DNA of 10,775 nucleotides from CAYGKP01 sp964350605 (GTDB taxonomy: Bacteria > Bacteroidota > Bacteroidia > Cytophagales > JAAEPT01). Positions within the stretch are counted from its first letter, which is position 1. Every line of letters begins with the position of its first letter. The stretch spans positions 1 through 10,775 of the forward strand of contig CAYGKP010000077.1 in NCBI GenBank assembly GCA_964350605.1. The letters are read 5' to 3'. Both the position numbers and the translations under genes were made by a program. Under the pieces are notes generated by a model. That model was not told the origin of the DNA. It saw nothing but the letters and a program-made list of their open reading frames with translations, and did no database searches. Of this stretch, positions 1 to 6,454 are shown one piece after another.

Positions 1-445
1 CCATACCACCCACAAACGACCCGATTGCGCCATCCTGACGGGCTACGAGATCAAACTCTCGGGCCTCCTCAAGAAAGGCTGCGACATCTGGCTGAACACC
101 CCGCGCCGTCCGCGTGAAGCCTCAGGAACCAGTGGCATGACCGCCTCCATGAACGCAGCGGTGAACCTTTCGATCAACGATGGGTGGATTCCCGAGCTCT
201 ACGAGCGCGAGCCGGATGCCTCGTTTGTGTTGCCCGAAGCCGACGAGACCTGGCCCATCGGCAAACAGGACGATTTCGACCACGAGAACTTGATGGCGAC
301 CCTCGAGAACACGGTGGTTCCCCTGTATTACGACAAGCCACAAGAGTGGACCAACCTGGTCAAGAAATCAATGCACTCGGTGATTCCCTACTTCGAGGCC
401 GACCGCATGGCCACCGAGTACTACGACTTGATGTACAACGCCTAG
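1..445 (+). CDS. glgP: Alpha-glucan (glycogen) phosphorylase, GT35, C-terminal fragment
   Basis: The reading frame enters from the left edge (first whole codon at base 2) and ends at TAG 443-445, leaving about 147 C-terminal residues. It contains the signature of the bacterial alpha-glucan phosphorylase branch of GT35: DIWLNTPRRPREASGTSGM, then MNAAVNLSINDGWIPE, and a tail reading VVPLYYDKPQEW and ADRMATEYYDLMY. Family enzymes remove glucose-1-phosphate from the non-reducing ends of glycogen in the cytoplasm. In rabbit muscle and E. coli phosphorylases the matching stretch reads EASGTGNMK, where K carries pyridoxal phosphate. Here the aligned residue is Thr (codon 140-142), so catalytic competence is open. 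The stop interlocks with that of the convergent glgX. Placement in a glycogen locus supports the role. Family membership is confident; the activity is inferred. Confidence 0.87.
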   Translation, partial: HTTHKRPDCAILTGYEIKLSGLLKKGCDIWLNTPRRPREASGTSGMTASMNAAVNLSINDGWIPELYEREPDASFVLPEADETWPIGKQDDFDHENLMATLENTVVPLYYDKPQEWTNLVKKSMHSVIPYFEADRMATEYYDLMYNA

Positions 446-2496
446 ATCGGGTCGAAGCGGCGCTCAAGCACTACGATCGACCGCTCGGTCACCAAGCGGC
501 TACTCCCAATCGCTGGACTCGAGGAGTCAAAGGGCTGAATGTCCATTGGGCTTGGCAAGGCCGTATCAACGCGCAAGTGCCAAGGCGTTCTCCGTCGGGG
601 GATCTGAAAATTCAGGGGCTCGGAATAGAAGTTGAAGGCCACGTAAAGCGCGTGGTCGTGATTGGTCAATTCGTACGCCAAGCTGTGCGATTCAAACGAG
701 AGGTCCGGCTGTTCGAGCTTGACCCCGTGCCAACGCAAGGCCAGTTGCTCATTGCCACGCAGGGTCCAGTAGCGCGAGTCACCAAAACAATGATGGGCCC
801 GGTGAAAGGCGATCATCTGGCTAGTGAATCGCAGCAATTCGGCCTGCGATTCGACCTGCGACCAATCCATCCACGCCAGCTCGTTGTCCTGGCAATAGGG
901 GTTGTTGTTGCCCTGTTGGGTGCGGGCAATTTCATCGCCCATCGAGAGCATCGGGATGCCCTGGCTGAGCAGCGGCAAGGCGATCAGGTTTTTCATCTGG
1001 CGCAGGCGAACCGCCTGAATCTTCGGATCGTCCGTCGGCCCCTCGACCCCGTAATTGGCCGACAAATTATCATTGGCCCCGTCGCGGTTTTCCTCGCCAT
1101 TGGCCCAGTTTTTCTTCTTAGAATGACTGACCAAATCGTTCAGCGTAAAGCCATCGTGACAGGTGATGAAGTTGATGGAGTGATGGGCTTGATTTCGCTT
1201 GCCATCGTACAGATCGGGGCTGCCCGCCAGCCGTGTCGCAGCTTCGGCGACCGTGCCCTTGTCGCCGCGCACCCAGCGTCGCAGGCAGTCACGGTACAGA
1301 CCATTCCACTCGCTCCACCGATTGCCCGCAAACGAACCCACTTGATAGAGCCCCCGCGCATCCCAGGCCTCGGCAATCAAACGCGTTCCGGCCAGCACGG
1401 GGTCCGAGTCAATGTCCCACACCACCGGGGGATTGGCCTCGACTTTCCCGTCGCTGCCACGGGCAAAGACCGAGGCCAGGTCGAAGCGGAAGCCATCGAT
1501 GTGAAACTCTTGCACCCAATGGCGCAGGCAATCGAGGATCAGTTTTCGGGTCAGGGCGTTGTTGCCCGCAAAGGTATTTCCCGTGCCCGAAAAGTTCAGG
1601 TAACGTTCGGGGTTCGCTGGGTCGAGCAGGTAGTAGAGTCCGTTGCCCAGACCCTTGAAGGAATACGTCGGTCCGCCGTCCGCACCCTCGGCGGTGTGGT
1701 TGAAGACCACGTCCAAAATCACTTCGATGCCCGCGCGGTGCAAGGCTTTGACCATGTCCTTAAACTCCCGGCTGGGCCCTCCCGGCGTTCGGTCCGATGA
1801 ATAGTGAGCATGGGGCGCAAAGAAGGCCACCGGGCCATAGCCCCAATAGTTCGTTTTCCCCTCGGGTGCTTCCTGCACGTCGAAGTGCTGGATGGGGAGT
1901 AACTCGACAGCGGTCACGCCCAATGAAACCAGGTAGGGAATCTTCTCGACCAAGCCGCGATAGGTGCCTGCAATGTGCTGGTCAACTTGTGCGGACGGAT
2001 GCTTGGTGAAGCCACCCACGTGGAGTTCGTAAATGATCGCTGGCTTCATGGGGCGGCTCAAGGGTTGATCGTCCCCCCACTCGTACTGCCCCGGATCGAC
2101 CACCACCGATTTGAACCCCTCGCGCAAATTTTCACCCTGTGTAGTGGCTGCCGTTCGTGAAAAGTGCTCCCCCACCATCAGCTCGCGGGCATAGGGATCG
2201 ACCAGCAGCTTTCCCCCATCGTAGCGCAAGCCCAACCGCGGTTCGCTTGGGCCCTCCACTTGATAGCCATACCGCTGGCCGTGGCCCACGCCGGGCAAAA
2301 AGATGTGCCAGTACAGGTACGTCTTGTTAACCTGCGGGTCGAGCAGGTAACGCTGGGTGGGCTGCGCGTCGTCCTCGTGGTCGAAGAGCAACAGCCACAC
2401 CCGGTCGGCGTGGTGGGCGAACAGGCTGAAGTTCGTGCCGTCGTCCCCTACCGTGGCACCTAAGGGAAAGGCCAGACCGGGGCCGGGGGTCGTCAT
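442..2496 (-). CDS. glgX: Glycogen debranching enzyme GlgX (GH13, isoamylase type)
   Basis: 684 residues, normal for the family. It hydrolyses alpha-1,6 branch linkages in glycogen or limit dextrin. An N-terminal CBM48-like domain (about residues 5-110; PGPGLAFPLGATV, DGTNFSLFAHHAD) precedes a GH13 barrel. All four GH13 regions are present: DVVFNH (262-267), GFRFDLA with nucleophile Asp339, LIAEAWD with acid/base Glu376, and TCHDGF with Asp448. Also seen are NYWGYGPVAFFAPH (216-229) and GDEIARTQQGNNNPYCQDNE, typical of GlgX. The start at 2496 is chosen because its ATG overlaps the TGA of the upstream gene (ATGA, 2496-2493) and the protein then begins just before the conserved N-terminus; the frame stays open to 2529 but those extra 11 residues look non-native. 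The gene is second in an operon after the pyruvyl transferase-family gene and is probably translationally coupled to it. Its TAG interlocks with the phosphorylase stop. Confidence 0.95.
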   Translation of the reverse strand: MTTPGPGLAFPLGATVGDDGTNFSLFAHHADRVWLLLFDHEDDAQPTQRYLLDPQVNKTYLYWHIFLPGVGHGQRYGYQVEGPSEPRLGLRYDGGKLLVDPYARELMVGEHFSRTAATTQGENLREGFKSVVVDPGQYEWGDDQPLSRPMKPAIIYELHVGGFTKHPSAQVDQHIAGTYRGLVEKIPYLVSLGVTAVELLPIQHFDVQEAPEGKTNYWGYGPVAFFAPHAHYSSDRTPGGPSREFKDMVKALHRAGIEVILDVVFNHTAEGADGGPTYSFKGLGNGLYYLLDPANPERYLNFSGTGNTFAGNNALTRKLILDCLRHWVQEFHIDGFRFDLASVFARGSDGKVEANPPVVWDIDSDPVLAGTRLIAEAWDARGLYQVGSFAGNRWSEWNGLYRDCLRRWVRGDKGTVAEAATRLAGSPDLYDGKRNQAHHSINFITCHDGFTLNDLVSHSKKKNWANGEENRDGANDNLSANYGVEGPTDDPKIQAVRLRQMKNLIALPLLSQGIPMLSMGDEIARTQQGNNNPYCQDNELAWMDWSQVESQAELLRFTSQMIAFHRAHHCFGDSRYWTLRGNEQLALRWHGVKLEQPDLSFESHSLAYELTNHDHALYVAFNFYSEPLNFQIPRRRTPWHLRVDTALPSPMDIQPFDSSSPAIGSSRLVTERSIVVLERRFDPI

Positions 2497-3347
2497 GATT
2501 GGCGACGAACAAAGAGTCGCCGCCACCAAGGGACCGGCGGGGCGGGCACGAACCGAACCAGGGGATTCTCGGCCCAGAGATACTCATAGACCGCTTGGTT
2601 CTTGAAGTAGGAGTTGGCGTGCAGTTCCACTTCCTTGTCCAGTTGAACCGCCGCCAAGGCAACGTGCAAGCGGTTGGTTCGCACCGCTTGGGCCTCGCCA
2701 ATGCGCCGAAGGAATACCTCCACGTACTCGGGCCAACCGGGCAGTTGCCAATAGTCGTTGCGCCAAGGCTGACCGGGCAAATCAATCTGATCCGATAAGT
2801 CGATGTTGTCGTCCGGCAACGGAAAATCCGACGATTCCGCATCAAGCCGAAAGGCGTTCAAGGTGCCGCTACCCGAATGCTGGTAGGGCGCATAGTCACA
2901 ATGGAGCGCCATGTCGGGCGAGAGAAAGACGTTCTCGGGGTGGCGCATCCAGCGAATGGCCGCGTGGTACGACACCCGCTCGCGACAGACCAAAAACACG
3001 TTCCGCCCGAAGGACCGAAGCAGCCGCTTGGTGCGTCGGCCCGCCACGGTGCTGGGCAGGATCAGGACTTTTTGATAGTCCTGGTGCAAGGCCTCCAAGC
3101 GCACCCGCAGGTAGTCCCAGGGATCGACCAGGTTACCGCTGCCCCCGACGATGAGCAGCTTGCGTGGATCGTCCACGGACCCCTCGATGAGCCGATGATC
3201 GATGCCCATTTGGGCGAATACCCGAAGGGTGGACGCATGAATCAAGGCATCGCCCACGTTGCCGTCGGCGGGCAGATAATCGGCTGGCTCTCCACGCAAT
3301 CCGTGGAGCAATTGTTGAATCGCGACTTCTCGAAAGGGACTGGACAC
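2493..3347 (-). CDS. Polysaccharide pyruvyl transferase family protein
   Basis: About 284 residues from a proposed GTG start. The PS_pyruv_trans fold is recognisable: GNVGDALIH (29-37), IVGGSGNLVDPWDY (66-79), VLILPSTV (94-101), CRERVSYHA (121-129), SPDMALHCDY (143-152), NRLHVALAA (225-233) and NSYFKNQAVYEYLW (245-258). Family members such as ExoV or the Eps proteins move pyruvate from phosphoenolpyruvate onto sugars of exopolysaccharides. The substrate here is unknown. The C-terminus is basic and aromatic (WWRRLFVRR), possibly membrane-associating. An ATG at 3494 lies in frame, but using it would overlap the divergent glycogen synthase by 63 bp and add residues unlike the family, so GTG 3347 (or TTG 3311) is preferred. 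The stop overlaps the glgX start by four bases, so one operon is near certain. Family is confident; start and substrate are not. Confidence 0.85.
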   Translation of the reverse strand: MSSPFREVAIQQLLHGLRGEPADYLPADGNVGDALIHASTLRVFAQMGIDHRLIEGSVDDPRKLLIVGGSGNLVDPWDYLRVRLEALHQDYQKVLILPSTVAGRRTKRLLRSFGRNVFLVCRERVSYHAAIRWMRHPENVFLSPDMALHCDYAPYQHSGSGTLNAFRLDAESSDFPLPDDNIDLSDQIDLPGQPWRNDYWQLPGWPEYVEVFLRRIGEAQAVRTNRLHVALAAVQLDKEVELHANSYFKNQAVYEYLWAENPLVRFVPAPPVPWWRRLFVRRQS

Positions 3348-3349
3348 CT

Positions 3350-3410
3350 CAAAAGGTACACATGTCGTGGAATCTTTTTGACCTGTGTTCCCTAGGCTTC
3401 TTACCTTTTG
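3350..3410. repeat. 9-bp inverted repeat in the divergent intergenic region
   Basis: CAAAAGGTA (3350-3358) and its exact reverse complement TACCTTTTG (3402-3410) face each other across 43 bp between the pyruvyl transferase-family gene and glycogen synthase. Each arm contains a -7-like element pointing at its own gene. It is therefore either a pair of divergent -10-type boxes or a binding site for a shared regulator. The arms do not extend beyond nine bases. Confidence 0.5.
3377..3409 (+). promoter_or_regulatory. Candidate Bacteroidota-type promoter for glycogen synthase
   Basis: TTTG (3377-3380, inside a run of five T) is followed after 21 bases by TACCTTTT (3402-3409), one mismatch from the Bacteroidota -7 consensus TAnnTTTG. 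The spacing fits the -33/-7 layout of that phylum's primary sigma factor. Initiation would fall near 3415, leaving a leader of about 15-18 bases before ATG 3432. This is a pattern match only. Confidence 0.4.
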
Positions 3411-3431
3411 TCCCACTAAGCCCCACTGCCC

Positions 3432-5256
3432 ATGGCCCAACGCCGTACTTCCAAACCCATCCTGGTCGAATGTGCCTGGGAAGCCTGTAACCAAGTGGGT
3501 GGGATTTATACCGTCCTGCGTTCGAAAGCGCCCACAATGGTCGATCGCTATGGCGACAATTATTGTTTGCTAGGGCCCTACTTTTCCAACACCGAATTCG
3601 AGCCCGCCGAGGAACCCAACGACCCGTTTTACAAAGCGGTCAAGCGTCTGCGCGAAATGGGTTTTGACGCCCATTACGGCTATTGGCTGGTCACCGGACG
3701 TCCCAAAGTGGTGCTGCTCAACCCGTTCAGTGCCTACCACAAGCTGGGCGAGATCAAGTACCTGCTCTGGGAACACCACGACATCGCGGCGGGCAATAAG
3801 GACGACCTGCTCAACCAAGTCATTGCGTTCGGCCATATGGCCAAGCTGTTCCTCTCGGAACTGGCGCGGGCGCGCAACAGTGGGCAGAAGCGCGTCCTGG
3901 CGCATTTCCACGAATGGATGGCCGGCACGGCCATTCCTTCCCTGCGCCGCGAACAGGTGCCCGTTACCACGGTCTTCACCACGCACGCCACCTTGCTGGG
4001 TCGCTATTTGGCCCAGCATGACCCGCTATTTTACAGTCGCCTGCCCGAGGTGGATTGGCTGCAAGAAGCCATTCACTTCAACCACGAGGCGCAGGTGCGC
4101 ATCGAGCGTGCAGCGGCGCATGGGGCGCACATCTTCTCGACGGTCAGTGAAGTGACCGCGCAGGAGTGCATCTACCTGCTGGGGCGCAACCCCGAAGTGA
4201 TCCTGCCCAACGGCCTGAACATCCAGCGGTTTACCGCCCTGCATGAATTCCAGAACCTGCACCTGAAGTACAAAGAGGCGATCCATGAATTCATCATGGG
4301 CNNNNNNNNNNATCATGGGCCACTTCTTTAAGAACTATCACTTCGACCTGGACAAGACACTCTACTTCTTCACTTCCGGGCGCTACGAATACAAAAACAA
4401 AGGCTACGACCTGACCCTCGAAGCCCTCGCGCGGCTCAACCACCTGCTGCATCAGGAGAAAATCGACATCACGATTGTGATGTTCTTTGTCACCAAGCGG
4501 CCCTTCTCGTCCATCAACCCCGACGTGCTCCAGTCCCGCGCGGTGATGGAGGAACTCCAAGAAACCTGCCGGGCCATTGAGCGCCAAGTGGGCGAGCGAC
4601 TTTACTACGCGGCCACAGCAGCCGAGAGCGACAAGTTGCCCCAGCTCAACGACTTCATCGACGAGTACTGGCGTTTCCGGTACCGCCGCACGCTGCATTC
4701 CTGGAAACAACCCCATGGCCTGCCGCCGGTGGTGACCCACAATCTGATTGACGACGACAAGGACGAAGTCCTGGACTTCCTGCGCGTTTCGGGCATGGTC
4801 AACAAGAAGGAGGACAAGGTGAAAATCGTCTACCACCCCGATTTCATCAACTCGACCAACCCGCTGTTTCACCTGGATTATGGCCAGTTCGTGCGCGGTT
4901 GCCACTTGGGCATCTTCCCGTCCTACTACGAGCCGTGGGGCTATACGCCGCTTGAATGCATTGCCCGGGGCGTACCGACGGTCACATCCGATTTGGCGGG
5001 CTTCGGCAACTTCTTGGTGCGCGCGGTGCCCAAGCACGAGGAGAAAGGCATCTACCTGATCGAGCGACGCTACCGCAGTTTCGACGAGGCCGCCGACCAA
5101 CTGGCCCGGGTGATGCTGCGCTTCATCAAGCAGAACCGCCGCGAGCGCATCAAGCAACGCAACAACGTCGAAGGAACCTCGGAGACCTTCGACTGGAAGA
5201 AATTGACGCGTTACTACGAGAAGGCCTACAAAATGGCCTTGGAAGCGATCGCCTAG
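3432..5256 (+). CDS. Glycogen synthase, GT3 (eukaryote-type), interrupted by assembly gap
   Basis: Transfers glucose, probably from UDP-glucose, to the non-reducing ends of glycogen. The GT3 signature is clear: EACNQVGGIYTVLRSKAP at residues 17-34, AHFHEWMAG, TTHATLLGRYL, TVSEVTAQECIYLLGR, NPEVILPNGLN, LYFFTSGRYEYKNKGYD, and FPSYYEPWGYTPLEC with the E-x7-E pair (Glu494, Glu502; codons 4930 and 4954). Ten Ns (4302-4311) interrupt it, with the same nine bases on both sides. Merging the copies removes 19 bases, restores one frame (HEFIMGHFFKNYHFD, as in yeast synthase) and gives 601 residues. The gene is therefore intact, not frameshifted. Near the C-terminus (563-575) an arginine cluster resembles the glucose-6-phosphate site of yeast Gsy2 but lacks its last two arginines. 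The protein ends soon after, without the phosphorylated tail of eukaryotic enzymes. It diverges from the pyruvyl transferase-family/glgX operon. Confidence 0.95.
4302..4311. other. Scaffold gap (10 N) flanked by duplicated 9-mer
   Basis: ATCATGGGC occurs at 4293-4301 and again at 4312-4320, directly on either side of the Ns. This is what results when two contigs that overlap slightly are joined with a fixed-size gap instead of being merged. The true gap length is probably negative: deleting the Ns and one copy restores the glycogen synthase frame. Confidence 0.9.
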
Positions 5257-5305
5257 AAAAGGCTTCTTCTTTCCTGATTCGAAGTTTTTATTGAACTTAG
5301 TGGGG

Positions 5306-6151
5306 ATGGGCCTTCGCCTTATACTCCCCTCCGTACTCGTTTGGTTTGCGCTCGCCAGCCTGGCTCCTACAGGCTTATCGGCCCAGTTGGACCAGGAACC
5401 TGTCGATCCGCTCGACACGATTCCCGCCACCAACTGGGCAGGCTATCGCAACCACATCACGCCCACGGGTCTCGCCCATCCGTGCGGAACGGTCTACCGG
5501 AACACCAACCTGTTCGTGCAGACTCTCAGTTATGGACTCAGCAATCATTGGGCCTTAGGGGGCAGCGTCGAGCTTGCCTCGCCCGTTCTGGATGGCAAAG
5601 GTCCTGGTTGGGCGGGCTTTCTTCGGTATTCGGGGCGGCTGGCCAATAAGGTATACTTCTCGCTCACTGGGGTGCTAGCGCGAAGTGGCGCGAACTGGTC
5701 GCCACCTATTTATGCGTACAGCGGCGGGCAAATGGCCTTCAGTTATGGCACACCTGATAAGCTGTTGACCTTGAACATCGGCCTGCAAGCAGATTTGCTG
5801 GACAACTACGATCCTGAGGAACATGACCCCCTGCTCAGCCCCGGGCTCAGTTGTCAATGGCGGCTCGGCAAAAGCTCTACGTGGTTGCTGATTGACGCCT
5901 TCGGTCTGATCGACCTGCACCGAGAAACGTATCAAGAACCCGGCGAGGCGGACACCGAGCAAGAGTCGGGTACGTTCGGCGCACTGCTAGCAGGCATTCG
6001 AATGGTCAAGCGGGGGGTTCACACCGATCTGTCGGTGGGCCTGGCCGGACCTACGGATTTTCTGGATGCCGTCCCCCTCATCCAACTTTCGGTCGGTGGA
6101 CAACTCGGCTATCGGCGCAACGTCATGCGCCAAGGAATCAGCCGGCCTTAG
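5306..6151 (+). CDS. Secreted, probably outer-membrane beta-barrel protein, unknown function
   Basis: 281 residues from ATG 5306. A TTG five codons upstream (5291) is in frame, but the ATG places a clean signal peptide at the N-terminus: MGLRLIL, a hydrophobic core, and a likely signal peptidase I site after LSA (residues 24-26). The mature part lacks further membrane helices and is rich in alternating polar/hydrophobic, glycine- and aromatic-rich stretches such as NTNLFVQTLSYGL, WALGGSVELAS and AGFLRYSGRLANKVYFSLTGVL, ending with PLIQLSVGGQLGYRR. This suggests a small barrel in the outer membrane. I do not recognise a named family. It starts 49 bases after glycogen synthase on the same strand, so read-through is possible, but nothing in the protein points to glycogen. 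Its TAG interlocks with the TAA of the convergent small membrane protein. Confidence 0.75.
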   Translation: MGLRLILPSVLVWFALASLAPTGLSAQLDQEPVDPLDTIPATNWAGYRNHITPTGLAHPCGTVYRNTNLFVQTLSYGLSNHWALGGSVELASPVLDGKGPGWAGFLRYSGRLANKVYFSLTGVLARSGANWSPPIYAYSGGQMAFSYGTPDKLLTLNIGLQADLLDNYDPEEHDPLLSPGLSCQWRLGKSSTWLLIDAFGLIDLHRETYQEPGEADTEQESGTFGALLAGIRMVKRGVHTDLSVGLAGPTDFLDAVPLIQLSVGGQLGYRRNVMRQGISRP

Positions 6152-6363
6152 CGGCTCTCCATCTCGGCGCGCTGGCGTTTTTTCTTCTTGTGCAGGTGAA
6201 CCGCCAAGAAGATCACGCCGCCCCAGAACAAGATCATCGCGCCGTAGATCAGGTACATGCCTGTGGTGCCCACGTGAAGTTGTTTGGAGGACTTGGCTGG
6301 TGCGTCGGCCCAAGCGGCGAAAGAAGCGAGTAGGCCCAGGGCCAGAAGCAGGTAGCGTTTCAT
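6148..6363 (-). CDS. Small single-span membrane protein (71 aa), unknown function
   Basis: Starts at ATG 6363; the frame is open to 6408, but this ATG directly precedes a signal-like segment, MKRYLLLALGLLASFAAWA, with likely cleavage near residue 19. A short hydrophilic stretch (DAPAKSSKQLHVG) leads to one transmembrane helix (about residues 35-56, MYLIYGAMILFWGGVIFLAVHL) and a strongly basic tail (HKKKKRQRAEMESR). If the first segment is cleaved, the N-terminus faces the periplasm and the basic tail the cytoplasm. It is the third minus-strand gene after the SPFH and zinc-ribbon genes, 91 bases downstream of the latter, and may belong to that operon or have its own promoter (-7-like TACCTTTA at 6377-6370). 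Size and layout recall CcmD-like proteins, but I see no diagnostic motif, so no function is assigned. Confidence 0.7.
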   Translation of the reverse strand: MKRYLLLALGLLASFAAWADAPAKSSKQLHVGTTGMYLIYGAMILFWGGVIFLAVHLHKKKKRQRAEMESR

Positions 6364-6369
6364 ACCCCG

Positions 6370-6377
6370 TAAAGGTA
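6370..6377 (-). promoter_or_regulatory. Possible -7 element before the small membrane protein
   Basis: On the minus strand TACCTTTA (6377-6370) differs from the Bacteroidota TAnnTTTG at one position and lies six bases before ATG 6363, so transcription starting here would give a nearly leaderless mRNA. No TTTG was found at the ideal upstream distance, so this is weak. Confidence 0.22.
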
Positions 6378-6454
6378 AGGTTCGCTTGGCAATGAAAAAC
6401 CCAACCACCTGTCAAACCAGGGAGCAGGGGTTTTCATGTCGAATCTGGTCGGTC

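Noticed and set aside
184..1800. A 538-codon open frame on the plus strand opposite glgX.
   Set aside because: It lies antisense to a gene with all catalytic motifs, shows no recognisable domain, and is the kind of long open frame that GC-rich codon use produces.
3348..3494. An upstream ATG start (3494) for the pyruvyl transferase-family gene.
   Set aside because: It would overlap the divergent synthase gene and promoter and adds 49 residues with no family resemblance.
3432..5256. A frameshifted or pseudogenised glycogen synthase.
   Set aside because: Collapsing the duplicated nine bases and the Ns restores one frame with conserved family sequence across the join.
5257..5305. A terminator after glycogen synthase (AAAAGG...CTTCTTTCC, T-rich).
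   Set aside because: The complementary parts do not pair cleanly and the T-run is not placed after a stem.
4294..5433. A 379-codon open frame on the minus strand opposite glycogen synthase.
   Set aside because: It crosses the N gap and the gene end, has no domain, and mirrors codon bias of the real gene.
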